The notes under the pieces are model-generated. The model was not told the DNA's origin. It did no database searches and was given only the letters and a program-made list of their open reading frames with translations. This document shows, piece by piece, positions 35,779 to 47,654 of a stretch of 64,000 bases of DNA (within the stretch, counting starts at the first letter, position 1; the number at the start of each line of letters is the position of its first letter). The DNA lies in the NCBI GenBank assembly GCA_024449915.1, contig JAMZAV010006170.1:1-64000 (forward strand). Reading direction: 5' to 3'. Source of the stretch: Sweltsa coloradensis. Its lineage: Eukaryota; Arthropoda; Insecta; Plecoptera; Chloroperlidae. Made by a program: the position numbers and the translations under genes.

Positions 35779-38018
35779 CCAAGTAAATTTAAAAGACGTA
35801 CCTTTTCCCGAATTAAAAATGGGATTTTATACTAAAAAATCATAGATCAGCTTCTTTTTTTTGGTTTCGTTTAAACAAAACTTCAAAAATAATTTCCTCT
35901 GTTCATTATTGGTCAGTTACATCCAATATTCTTTTTTTGACAAATGTTTTTGACATTACCCGGGAGGCCCCCCGTGAAATTGGGAAAATTTTTTGGGGGA
36001 TTGCCCAATGAATTTCAAAAGAAAAAAACTTTCCCCCCCATGAAACCCACAAAATAGGTCCCAAGGGTAGAGGGCTACCCTCATGCTTTTATACTAATCA
36101 CTTATTTTAAAATGAATTTATGAGGATATTGTCTAATCTTAAAGAAAAAGGCGGGAAACAGACGTAACCTTTGTAGGAAAAAAAATTGGGATTTTTTTTA
36201 AAACATTTCCTTTTCTACTGGTCAAAAACCCTGACAAAAATTTATTTTGCTCCATTACTTTTAAACAGTTAAATCCCTAGATATTAAACATCAAAATTTG
36301 TTTCCATCATTTAGTAAAATTGAAAAATTTTAAAGCAGTACGCAATGGGCTTCCCGTTATCCATCACGGGGGGGGAATTTCTACAATGGGGTCAATCCGT
36401 GTATAAAAAAGGCTCCTCCCCAAATGTAAAAATGTGGGCCCCCTAAAGGGTTATGGGTTTTGATTCTCAAATAAATTTTAAAATTTCCCCCCCAAACCCA
36501 GTTTTTTCCCAAAAAATCTGTAAAAAATTTTGGGTACCAAAAGTTTTTTTTAGGTCCCCCCCGTACAAGTTTTTTTTTTTGATTTAAATTTTACAGTTTC
36601 AAAAGGGACAAATCTAAATTTTTGGGTTTTCAATTCCCCTATATTTAAAATTTTCTACCAGGGTTTAAGATTCTTCTAGTGCAACATCTTGAAACCCAAA
36701 TTTTCCCCCCCCAATTTCCCCGTGGAATAATCCTTTTTTATAATTTTTGGGGTACCCCCCTTTAAAATTTGAAAATTTTAAATAATTAATAAAGTACCAT
36801 ACAAATGTACCCAAGGCCTACCTAAAAAAAGGCCCCGAAAAGGAAAACCCTTTTTTTTTTTAAGAAAAACTTTCCCACCTTCATTCCCCTTGGGATTTTT
36901 TTTTTAAACTTTTATGGGAAAAAAGATTTTTAAAAAATAATAAAACCATATAGAAAAAAACAGGGGTAAAAAGACGTTTCCATGGTACGTCTGTTTACCG
37001 GTTTTTAAAATTTCGTCTGGGTTTCCAAAAAATTTAAACACTTAATTTCATAAAAATTTAGAACCTTTGGAAAAAAATTACTTTTAAATTCACATCCATA
37101 AACTACCCTTTTAAAAACAAAATTTTTTAAAATTTTTTGAACTGTTTTGGGGTCACTCAGAACAAGAAAATTTAGGAACTTTTTTTTAACAGACCCTACC
37201 AATCCAATTTTCAAAAAAGATACAACCCCGCCATATTTTAATAGCAAATGAAGGGGTATATAGTAAAAGCTGGGGAATAAATTTTGTGAATATATGTAGA
37301 ACCCCAAATTTTTGGGAAAGCAATTTTTTCAGCAATCTTTTTTTTTCTTTAATCACTTTTCCTTTTGGCCTTTTAAATTTCCCATTATTAAAAAAAGTAA
37401 AAAAAAAAAAATTAAAAGAAATCATTGCCCCCCTTCCCCTTTTGTCATATTATAAAAAAATATAAAGCCATTCCATTGAACTTTGGCGATTCCCGGGGAA
37501 AAAATAAAACCCGTAAGCTTTAATTTGATGTAGACACATGTTGTAGCTTTAAAATTTTTAAAATTTTTGGCTATAGGTTTTTATGAAAAACATGTTTTTT
37601 TCCCAAAAAAGCATTCTTTAAAACCCCGTTTTTTTTTTTAAATTTTCCTTTGGGGCCCCCATAGTTTTTTGGGGTGGCCCCCCCCCCAAAAAACCCCCTG
37701 CTATTTTTTTCCCAAAAAAGATTTTTTCCCCCCGCCGGGCCTTGAGTTTTATTTAAAACCCAAACCCCAGGCCCACCCCCACCTACACCCCCAAGTTGCA
37801 GGAGCGAGACCAGCCTTCACTCTGCAAAAATAGCCTTTTTAAAGGCCCAGGCCTACAATAGCCTCAAAAGGCCCCAGAGTTAGGCCCCCCCAGGGTAGCT
37901 AGGGGGCCCAGACTAGGGCCCAAAGGGCCAGGACCAGGCCCCCCGCTAACCTAGGGCCCTTTGGAAACCCCCCCCCAGGGGCATAGGCCTAGGGCCCATG
38001 CTAAACCCGGGGCCAAGA
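35565..38018. repeat. Tandem duplication copy A (padded consensus)
   Basis: From inside the 3' LTR to GGGGCCAAG this stretch matches 38021-40222 along its entire length. Copy A is about 2.45 kb against 2.20 kb for copy B, and most differences are lengthened runs (for example CCC for C). That pattern points to one locus assembled twice, or to a true tandem duplication with one copy badly called. Confidence 0.85.
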
Positions 38019-38020
38019 CA

Positions 38021-40222
38021 TTTTTCCGCGCACTCGCGGAAAAGTGACGGGTGAGCAGTTGATCTTCTTCGGAACCTAGCTGACAGGTCCACGTTTTGCA
38101 ATGTTCTAAGTGTAATTGAATATGTCTTTACTTAATAAAGCAACATGGTATTTGGACGTCGTGTACTGAATATTAGTTTCACCTTGATTCCTAAACATAA
38201 CACCAAGTATGGTAACAGACGTACCTTGTCTGAATTAAAACTGGTATTTTATACTAAATATCATAGATCATGCTTCTTTTTGTGGTTACAGTTAATCAAA
38301 TCTTCAAATATAATTTCTCTGTTCATTATTGGTCAGTTACATCCAGATATTCTTTTTTTGACAACTGTTTAGACATTACCGGTAGGCCTACGTTAGAAAT
38401 TGGTAAATGTATGTGATTGCCTAATGAATACAACAGAACAAACTTTCTCATGACCTACAAAATAGGTACAAGATAGAGGACTACCTCATACTTATATACT
38501 AATCACTTCATTTCATATGAATTTATGAGGATATTGTCTAATCTTAAAGAAATAGGCGGTAACAGACGTACCTTGTAGGAATAAAAATTGCATTTTTTAA
38601 TACATTTCCTTTGCTACCTGGTCAAACCATGACATAAATTTATTCTGCTCCATTACGTTGATCAGTTAACATCCCTAGATATGAAACATCAAACTTTGTT
38701 ACCATCATTCAGTAAAATTGAATTTCTAAAGCAGTACAGCAATGACTTCTGTTATCCATCACGGGAGGGGGAGAATTTCTACAATGGTGTCAATATCCGT
38801 GTATGAAACTGGCTCCTCAACTGTAAATATGTAGGCCTACTATGATTATGGTATATGATTCTCAAGTAAATTGTAATTCACCTCAACTCTAGCTTCCAAA
38901 TAATCTGTAAAATTTTGGCTACCAACAGTTGTGTAGGTACCACCGTACAAGTTATTTTATGATAATTTGACAGTTACAAAGGCACAAATCTAATTATTGG
39001 TGCATCACTGATATTTAAATATCTACCAGGTGTTAAGATTCTTCTAGTGCAACATCTTGACCAACTTCACTTCAATTCCAGTGGAATAATCTTTGATATT
39101 GGGATACCCTTTAATTAGAAAATTTGAAATAATTAATAATGTACCATACACTGTACATAGGCCTACCTAAAACATGCTGATGGAAGCAATTTTTTACAAG
39201 AAAGCTTTCAACCTATCACTCCAGTGGTATTTTTACAAACTTTTATGGACAAAGAATTTAAACAATAATATCGGATATGAGAAATAACAGTGGTAACAGA
39301 CGTACCATGGTACGTCTGTTACCGTTTAAAGTACGTCTGTTACCACAATTTATCAACTAATCATAAAGTTAGACAATTGAAAAAATTACTTCAAATTCAC
39401 ATCCATAATCTAACTTATAAAACAAATTTTTGAAGTTATTGAACTGTTGAGTCACTCAGAACAAGAACTTTAGGAACTTTTAGTAACAGACGTACCAATC
39501 CAATTTTCAAAAAAGATACAGACCTGCCATATTTTAATAGCATATGATGGGATATATAGTATGCTGGTAATAAGTTTGTGAATATATGTAGAACCAAATT
39601 AGGAATGCATTTTGCAGCAATCTAATTTTCTTTAATCACTTTCCTTGGCTTTCAATTGCTATTGTAAAATGTAGAAAAAAAAATTAACAGAACATCATTG
39701 CACTTCTTGTGTCATATTATAAAATATATAAATGCCATTCCATTGAACTTTGGCGATTCTGAAAGAATAAGCTGTAAGCTTTAATTTGATGTATGACACA
39801 TGTATGTAGCTTTAAATTAATTTTTGGCTATAGGTTGATGAATCATTTTTTTTCCCCAAAAAACGCATTTTTAAACCCATTTTTTTTTTAATTTCCCCTT
39901 TGGGCCCGCATAGTTGGGGGCTGCCCCCCCCAAACCCCCGTGCTATTTTCCCAAGAGATTTGTCCCCCGCCCCTTGAGTTTTTTTTTATACAACCCTGGG
40001 CCCTACCCCTCCCTACACCTCAATTTGCAGGGGGAGACCACCCTTTCATCTGCAAAATACCCTTTGTTAGGCCTAGGCCTACAATAGCCTCATGGGCCCC
40101 TAGAGTTGGCCACCAGGGTAGCTGGGGGCCTAGATGGGCCTAGGCCAGGCCCAGGCCCTGCTAACCTAGGCGTTTGGAAACCCCCCCGGGGTCATAGGCC
40201 GGGCCTATGCTAGCTGGACCAA
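38021..40222. repeat. Tandem duplication copy B (clean consensus)
   Basis: It starts within the gypsy LTR (TTTCCGCGCACT, 38023-38034) and includes the LTR's AATAAA part, then AT-rich DNA with the recurring 15-mer, then an AGGCCT/GGCCC-rich end from about 39.95 kb. No coding region is recognised. Confidence 0.85.
38211..39496. repeat. Recurring 15-mer GGTAACAGACGTACC in both orientations
   Basis: Forward copies lie at 38211-38225, 38558-38572, 39292-39306 and 39483-39496 (14 of 15). Reverse copies lie at 39309-39323 and 39331-39344. The 39292-39323 pair makes a perfect 32-bp palindrome centred on CCATGG. Corrupted copies occur in duplicate A and left of the gypsy element. Possible meanings are subterminal transposase-binding repeats or another protein-binding array. 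Confidence 0.8.
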
Positions 40223-43200
40223 GTGTGTAGAACGGGGAAAACTGTGAGGCGGCGTGGACCTAGGCCAAATAAATTACTTCCTAAATAGAATTTCGAGTGT
40301 TAGAGGATTTTTTGGTGTGGGGCCTGGGCCTAGGGCGGCCCGAGTCCAAGGGGTTTTTTCCCCCTAGCGGGCCTAGGTTTATGGATCCCAAAGAACTAGG
40401 GACTGGGTTTTGGTTAGCTGGGCTTACCTAAAGAAAACTTTATGCCAAAACACCCAACCAGTTCCACGCGTGACTTCACCCCAAAAACAAGAACCTTTTT
40501 TTTAACATTCTAGCCTAGGCCTACACGTTTTTTTAAAATGGGATCTTTGGCCCTACCTCTGTACAAAACACACACCCTTAAATACACGCGATCCCCCTTG
40601 CCCACCCATCAAAAACACATAGGAAATAGAATATCAAAGGGGTACAAGGCCTACAAATACTTTGGAGCAATAAAATTTGATTTTATAAATTGAATTTCTT
40701 AAAAAAAAGATGCAAACTGAACTGCATAATAATAATAAAAAACTCAAGTTGATCCTGTTAAATTTTATTGTTTTATTTACTTATGTTGTAAAAACCAAAT
40801 TCGATGTATTTTCTTGATTTTAAAATCTTTTACCCCTTTATTTTAAAACTAGAATATTCGACAGTCAAGGGGCAGTTGCCCCCCAAAAACATTTCCCCGA
40901 TGTAGTTACTTGTTTTTACAATCATTACCCCTGATTTTAAAACAAAAATTATATCGACAGTCAAAGCAGCAAGTGAGACTGATTCGTGGGGCCCCACGTA
41001 CGGGGGTTTTTTTCCCAAACCCCAGGGGGCAATCCGACAAACATTATTACAAAATCAGGGATGGAGTCATCAAAACAGCCCTCGGACATTCCCTTCAAAA
41101 AATTTTATTTTTTCCCCGTAAATTAAGGATATGGTACATTTAAAAAAGGTACATACTTTACGTATTAAATTTAAAGTAAGATAGTAAAAAAAAATTTTAA
41201 TAAAAATAAGTAGTTAAAAGCATGTAACACAGATTGTTAGCTTTTTAAAAATAACTACATACTGGTAGGGTACTAGTTATAAATTTAGAATCAGACCTGA
41301 ATTAAAAATACACCAAAATTTGGTATTTTTAAGCAAAAAATTAAAAATTTCTTTATTTTTTTCTAAAAATTTTAGTTTTTTTTGTTAACTTTTCACTATT
41401 GGCAATTTTTTAAAAATATTTTTTTTTCAAAAAATTAAAGTAGATAGGATAAGGGGGTAGTTTTATAAACAAAAAATTTTTTTTTTCCCCCAAATTCCAG
41501 CATATTTTGGATTTTTGTACCGGATCCAAATAGCAGCAATACTAAAAATATTACATTTCGGGGAAAACTCAAAAAAATTTTTTTTGCCCCTTTCAAAAAA
41601 TTTTTCTTTTTTAAATCTTCTCTAAAAAAAGACAATGTTCCCTTTTATTGAAATGAAAAATAAACTTTTGGATTTTTAAAAGGGGAAAAATTAAAAAAAA
41701 ATTTTTTGCATTTCTGTAAATAAAAAATAAAAACGTCCTAAGGGAAACCCCTGGTCTGAACGGGTTAAAAAACCATTTTTTTGTGAATAATGTTAAAGGT
41801 ATTTAAAATTTAGGCAGAAAAGATTCGTGGAGTGAGTGTTTTCTTAATGTGAGGAAGTTTTTCAACTAAATTTTTTAAAGGGGGCCCACAATAAAGATTT
41901 TTTTAAATTGCGGGGTTTTATACTAAATGAAAGAGCTTAAGTGCGTAATGCAAACTATAATATTGTTTTACTTGTTTCTTTTTTTATGTATAATGAAATT
42001 TTTGCTTTTTTCACAAATATCAAAATGGAACAATACAAAGCCTATGACACCACAAAGTTAAAAATAAAATAATTCAACCTAAATGGTTCTGACATGAAAA
42101 ATTAAATTTAATAAATCACTAGAAAAACTCTAGTAAAAAAAAGAGCCAAGAAAGAACCAGAAGCCCGGAAAGGAACGATCAAGGCGGGAGAAACTTTTTT
42201 TACATGTGGTATGACTGTACTTTAATGGGAAATGATATAGAAAAACTTTTCAAAAAACAGGTGAAATCTCTAAAACATGTGGCCCCGGGCCCGAAGTATT
42301 CAATCACAAGCAAAAACGTTACGTGGAAAAAGGTTTTTTCCTGAAAATGAAAAGCGTTTTTTAAAAGTTGAACTTTTTACTATTATGGTGAAGTGATCGG
42401 AAAAAATTTTTAGGAGAAAGGGGGGCCCGTGTTAAATAAAAGCCGCAGAGATTTAATTCACTGGGAGCAAAGAGAGAATATCAAAGATTGACAAGTCGGA
42501 ACAAAAGAATGTAAAAAAACAAAGTATAGTTGACCAAACTTTGGAAGATAAAAGGGGGAGATGGTTTTGCAAAGTGAGAAGAATGGGCAAACAAAGAAAC
42601 AAAGTGCAGAATTTTGGGTGAGGGGAAAATAAGTATTTGCTGTAGGGTAGTCGTAAGTAGTACGGTAAATGGGAAAACTTTTTTTTAGAAGCGTTTTCTT
42701 TTTCAAAAAAAGAATGTTTCACAAAATTAATACATTGTACATTCATTCAAAATCAAACATTTTTTTTTTTTAAGCAATAAACATTTTTACCTTTAAATGA
42801 TGTATGTAATTGTATATTTTAATGGACAGGATGTAAAATCAAAAATAAATACTAATATCCTAAAAACAATAGCCCACATATGGCCAATACATTGATACAT
42901 ATTTTTTGTTTTGTTTTATCCAATACTTTTAATTTATCCAAAAACGCATGCAGAGCTGCAAGGGTAAAGGTCAAGATCGTTTCTTATCGGGGGGGACACT
43001 TTTGGCGATCTTGCTCCCCCCCCCTTTTGCCAAAAGCGCGTGGTGTTCCCAAGTGGGGCACCCACTCAAGTACTAACAATGCCCGATGTTTTCTTTTTAT
43101 CTATCGGGAAACCCGGGTATCAAAATGGCAAGGCCCCCTTGGCAACATTATATTAATTAATACTAACACTAGTCAAGTGGTATGTAATTGACAATTGAAT
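40223..43200. other. Degraded intergenic DNA, no gene
   Basis: AT-rich and partly homopolymer-padded. A short GGCCTA-rich part continues to about 40.4 kb. The ORFs at 42453-42746 and 42880-43191 have no recognisable domain. Confidence 0.6.
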
Positions 43201-43206
43201 TTTATA

Positions 43207-43600
43207 ATTTGGGATCCCTCCAACTTTTTTTTATTATCGATTTCTAAATGGTAAAGTCATTATCGAATCGATATCACCAAAAGCCTGTTCCGACCTTAAA
43301 ATGAAATCTCATGTTGGCAAAAGGCAAGTGTAAAATCTAAAAAATACATCAGTTCCCCTAAAACGCCTGGTGTCTTCGATGTCATGTTTTTGTTTTCCGT
43401 TAAACAGTAGGTCCCCTTTCCCAAAATAATCTCGGTGGACACCATAGCCCCCCCATGCATGACAAACGTAGATTATCTCCCTCTTATTAGAGTTTGGTTG
43501 GCACATTTTACGAATTTCTTGATATTTTTTATTATCGAAAAAAAAATCCATTATTTATTACGATCAAAAATATCGTTATCTTTTGCATCCCCCCAAATTT
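43207..43600. mobile_element. Possible MITE related to 13.93-14.2 kb
   Basis: It begins TTTGGGATCCC and ends with GATAACG-like then GCATCCCCCCAAA in complement, giving poor terminal inverted repeats of the type TTGGG(G)ATGCA. It shares TTATTATCGAT and AAGCCTGTTC with 13926-14215. Family unknown, possibly hAT-like. Confidence 0.35.
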
Positions 43601-43728
43601 TAATTTAATACTAACGGGTATAAATACAATAGTCCCATCAGGCCAATGCTTTCAAAACGTAACTACTAATTTAACATCATACAAAATTATACACTTCTTT
43701 AATTTTTATTTTTTTGTATATTACAAAA

Positions 43729-43852
43729 AGGAAAAGGCCAAACGGCTAGTTTTAGTATGATTGGAGAAGGGTTTTACAGGTTTTGAAAAGCATAGAGATC
43801 ATAAAAAAATGCTTTTTTCCAACCCTCAACCCTTCTCCAATCAAAATTTTTT
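43729..43852. mobile_element. Folded-back terminus of the hammerhead repeat family
   Basis: GGAAAAGGCCAAACGGCTAG is followed by GATTGGAGAAGGGTT, CATAGAGATCATAAA and then the inverse complement ending AACCCTTCTCCAATC. These are the terminal sequences of the repeat at 57.4-60.4 kb, here joined head to head with a short spacer and no internal part. Confidence 0.7.
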
Positions 43853-44003
43853 TTATATTAGTAATTAAAATTTAAACAAGACATATAATAATAGTATTTA
43901 AAGCAATTTTTCAACATCACATTAATTTTTTTTTTGGGAACGGTAAAAATTTATTGATATAATTTTTTTTTAGCTAAGAAACACAATGTATAAACATCAA
44001 TAA

Positions 44004-44625
44004 AAATTTTCCCAAAAATTAGTTTAACGAAACATCGGCCCCTGTTTATCAATTTTGATCATCTGACATTGCCAAAACATTGATTTTTTTTTTTCGCTGA
44101 GCGGTACGGCAATATAGACGATTATAGTGAAATTTTTTACATATACACGGCACAGCTTCACCTCAAAATTTTTTTTTTTTTTAGAAGGCTAATTTTTGTT
44201 TTTATTTGTAACACTCTTCTGGGTATAAAATCTATATGTTGGAAATTTTTTTCCCCCTTTTAAACTTGCACGGTTTTTTTTTTTTTTTTTTATTCCGCCG
44301 ATACAAATTAGTGTTTTGTACCCCGGGAGAAGTAAAAAATCGTACCGTTCAAGATATTAAAAAAAAACAAATTCCAACATGAACAGTTTATAGCCAGGAG
44401 TATGTGTTTACAAATAGAAACCAAAATTAGCCTTCTACCACAAAAATTATGAGCAGAAAGCTGTGCCGTGTATACGTCAAAAATTTTCAAAATATAATCG
44501 TCTATATTGGGCGTACCGCTCAACCGAAAAATGAATCAAAAATAGTTTTGCAATGTCAGAGATCATAATTTGATAAACTATGTCCAATGTTTTGAAAAAA
44601 CCTAATATTTAGAAAAATTTTAAAT
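44004..44625. mobile_element. Foldback element (long imperfect inverted repeat)
   Basis: The left arm (about 44004-44270) contains ATCTGACATTGCC, GAGCGGTACGGCAATATAGA and ACACGGCACAGCTT. Their complements occur in reverse order on the right (about 44330-44625): AAGCTGTGCCGTGTATAC, TCTATATTGGGCGTACCGCT and GCAATGTCAGAGATCATAAT. The loop is about 60 bp and T-rich. Arms of about 270 bp with no coding region fit a foldback-type or MITE palindrome. Confidence 0.8.
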
Positions 44626-45061
44626 TTGGGGGTCCATGGATCCCCCTGTGGGCCAATCTATTATTCACAGTTCAAACTTATAAAATCGGGTTTTAAAATA
44701 ATAAAGTATAATGTATAGTAAATAAACTACATGAAAATTGAAAAGCATAGTTTAGTAGCGTTGTGTTGAAAGAAATCATCTTTCTCATCCGACTAAGGTT
44801 GACACAGTACATCCCCCCTACTCAATCTTTTAACTAACATTGTGAAAATACACGAAAAATAATATTAAACATTTATGCGGCCCCCTGAAAGCCAAAGCTA
44901 CTTACTTTATAAATTATTTATTTTATTTATTTATTTGATTACCAGGTACTGTGCATTTATTATGGTGACATAGATTTTAAAATGACACAAATTATTAAAT
45001 TATTGTTTATCTATAACAAGCCCCCTTTGAGTGGGACATGAGACGTGAATATGTTAATTTA

Positions 45062-45170
45062 TGTGTGCTGGTGTGTGAGTATGTGTGTGACGCTGGTGTG
45101 ATTTATATGTGAGAGTGTGTGCATGAGGTGTGTGTTAAAAAATGTGTGCAGTGTGTGTGTGTGCATATCT
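45062..45170. repeat. TG-rich microsatellite
   Basis: Interrupted TGTG repeats on the plus strand, directly visible. Confidence 0.8.
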
Positions 45171-45214
45171 GATGCCTCACCTCAAACAAACTGAGAACCC
45201 ACATGACTGGCCAC

Positions 45215-45340
45215 AGTGAAATAGTTAACAGACGGATCCTCACAAACCCATATATGCAGGGAACAAGTTGATGAACTGGCTGCCAAGGGAAATAAAGGAG
45301 ACCAGAGTTTGATAAATAAAGAAGTTTCTAAAATATTTTC
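45215..45340 (+). pseudogene. Possible LINE C-terminal relic
   Basis: AGNKLMNWLPREIKETRV followed by IKKFLKYFL resembles the W-LP-EI...SFK..LK ending common to non-LTR retrotransposon proteins. It is short and decayed. Confidence 0.3.
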
Positions 45341-45670
45341 TGACGGGGAACATCCATATTATTATGAAATGGACGAGTTGTGAATGAATACAGGTACAAG
45401 TGAACATAACCATGTAAAGTGAAGACCATTGTAGAGTAAGTGGAGTTTTTATTGTATCTGTATTGTATTGGTTGATGTTATTTAAAACCTACTTTCAGGA
45501 GGTAAACAAGTGCCTTTACTCTAGTTTTGTTCCATTGACGTGGTTCATATATTTTGGGAATGTGCAAAGAAACACAAAAGAAAGAAATACATATATATAT
45601 TTTCGACTCCTGTTTCCCAACTTGAGTTAGGTCAGGGGGTGGCTTTTAGCCACCAATTTTCTAGGGCCTT

Positions 45671-46573
45671 TTATGAGTTGTTAACACCGGCTTGCCAGGC
45701 CTGTCCCTGTCCTCTTCAGGTTCACTCGCACTTCTTCCCACCAGCTCACGCCATCCACTTTTTGTCTTCCCACAGTTTCCCGTATATCATTTCTTATCTG
45801 ATCTTTCCACTTCTCTCTTGGTCTACCGACTCGTCTTTTAACTTTGTCCCCACTTCAAATTCCCGTCCTTGGAATTCTTTCTTCTCCCATTCTTCTGACA
45901 AAGTCCATACCATCTCAACCTTTCTCGTCCAATTTTGAATAATAGCTTCCCCAACTCCAACTTTTGTCCCTGATTTCTTGGCTTCTAATTTGTCCAACTT
46001 CGATATTCCGGCTATGCTTCTTACGAACTTCATTTCAGCTGCTTGAATCCTACTTGCATCTACGGCTTCTAGTGTCCAGGGCACTGAAGCATATGTAAGG
46101 ATGGGTAGATAGATACCTTGTACAATAACACCTTGCATTCATTAGGGAAATCCTCGTTCCAAAGTAACTTCCTTACTTGCTGATAGAAGGATTCTGCCTG
46201 GCCAACCTTTTACTGATCTCACTTCCATCTTTGCCTCCTTTGTGATAATGCTACCTACGTACGCAAACTCTTCTGCCTCTTCCAGTCCTCATCTCCAATT
46301 TTAATTTTCCTCTAGTTTCTTTACTTGTTCCTTTCTTTCTAGATTTTTCCATCACAATAGTTTTACTTTTCCTACACTGATCTTTAGTCCAAATTCTTCT
46401 GTTACAAGTTTTCACTTCTTCACTTTTGTCTGCACTTCTTCAGCTGTCTCTCCCCACACTAGGATGTCATCCGATAAATCATTGTCCTTGTGCCAGTTCC
46501 TGTCTCTGGTTCCACCTTATTAATATTTCGTCCATTACTATAGAGAATAGTAATGGGGATATACACTGCTTTG
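45671..46573 (-). pseudogene. RTE-like LINE reverse transcriptase, 3' part
   Basis: Minus-strand frames, broken by indels, run from CISPLLFSIVMDEI (about 46510-46560) through a KISRKEGTSK-type segment (about 46320-46360) and LPILTYAS.PWTLEAVDASRIQAAEMKFVRSIAGI (about 46000-46110) to VWTLSEEWEKK, RRVGRPREKWKDQIRND and a stop at 45671-45673. This is the thumb and C-terminal part of RTE-type or related LINE proteins. The frame is interrupted at 46574 by a hAT insertion and resumes at 47570. It is a dead 5'-truncated copy. Confidence 0.8.
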
Positions 46574-46580
46574 CCTTAGG

Positions 46581-47562
46581 TAGGGTGTCCATTCATCCCG
46601 TTTAAAACGGGACAGTCCCGTTTTTTAGGGGGCCTGTCCCGGTGTCCCGACAACTGTTCACGGGACGCTGTTTTTGTCCAGTTTTTTGTAAATATGCCGA
46701 TTTCACGTGTAGCTCGTGGCTCGTCTGCTGTAAATTAACGTACTCTTCGCGTATTCTGTATACACTTTTCTTGCTGGCATTGACTTTTGCACCGAATGAA
46801 TGCGTTATCAGCAGGCGGAGTGTAGAGGGGGGTGGGGTTGGTTGACGGCATCAGTAAACACGAATTGTCCCGAGCTCCAACAAAGTTGCTGTGGTTTTGC
46901 AGCCGAGCAACATGATACGCGAATCGTTTCCGTTCTTGTCGATCTCGATCGAGCGTCCAGCGATCAGAATGCCGAAACGTAAGTGTAAGTTTACAGACGC
47001 TATAAAAAACGAGTTTTTGTTCCTAAAACAGGCATTTTCGGGTGACAAAGTGGAATGCTGTTGTGAGGAAATAAATATAAAAAAAAAATAGTATGATTGC
47101 AAGCCTACTTCGCCTGCAATTCTATATTTAATTATTATTAGCAGCAATTAAATGTGGGGAAGCTAATTTTGATTTGAAAACATATTTTACTTCATAACCT
47201 CACTTTTACGAGATGGTTTTTTTCGTCCGTACGCGCGAGTGTGTAAAATGCCGCCGCCTGAACGTGTGTTTCAATGACGATGTTAAGAAGGACTTTCCTT
47301 ACCTTGTTTAAACACGAGACTGATAATGACAAAGTGTTTTGTACGATCTGCAAAGCAAGATTTTCTATAGTAATTATCCATTAATGTAATCCCCGAGTTG
47401 CCATTTTTTCAGTTAAAACATGACAAAAATAATTGTAGTATGGTGAAATTTTTTTTCGCCTTCGGCGAAAAAGCCTCCGGCGGCTGAGGCTTCGCCCCAG
47501 ACCCCAGCTACAACCACAGGAAATTTGTCCCGCTTTTTGAGTTTGAAAATATGGACACCCTA
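46581..47562 (+). mobile_element. hAT element (Zaphod-like ends) inserted in the LINE
   Basis: Terminal inverted repeats TAGGGTGTCCAT/ATGGACACCCTA (12 bp, perfect) are flanked by CCTTAGG on both sides (46574-46580 and 47563-47569), and the LINE frame resumes after the second copy. Cores such as CATCCCGTTTTAAAACGGGA and GTCCCGTTTTTTAGGG near the left end resemble Zaphod-type hAT termini. hAT elements usually make 8-bp duplications; 7 bp are visible. Only the start of a transposase-like protein remains inside. Confidence 0.8.
46969..47091 (+). pseudogene. hAT transposase N-terminal remnant (BED-finger region)
   Basis: MPKRKCKFTDAIKNEF, then LKQAFSGDKVECC, resembles the N-terminus of hAT-derived proteins just before a BED-type finger. 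A second related piece (KKDFPYLV, then DNDKVFCTICKARFSI) lies at about 47285-47375 in a broken frame. Both end early. Confidence 0.5.
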
Positions 47563-47569
47563 CCTTAGG

Positions 47570-47622
47570 CCAGAGTTAGTGTTGAACCACTCAGTATTTC
47601 CATGGTTAAATAAAAATAAAAA
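47570..47622 (-). pseudogene. RTE-like LINE RT, upstream piece beyond the hAT insertion
   Basis: Minus-strand EWFNTNSGLRQ continues directly into the SSVYP/SPLLF part at 46573 if the hAT element and one target duplication are removed, matching the GLRQGSVLSPLLF block of LINE RTs. A short AAAAT repeat (about 47608-47636) marks the 5' truncation. Confidence 0.75.
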
Positions 47623-47654
47623 TAAAAATAAAAATTACTTGAGGCTCATATTTA

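Noticed and set aside
42453..42746. 97-codon minus-strand ORF
   Set aside because: No domain, low complexity, in degraded sequence.
45540..45938. Plus-strand 132-codon ORF
   Set aside because: Antisense of the RTE-like LINE C-terminus.
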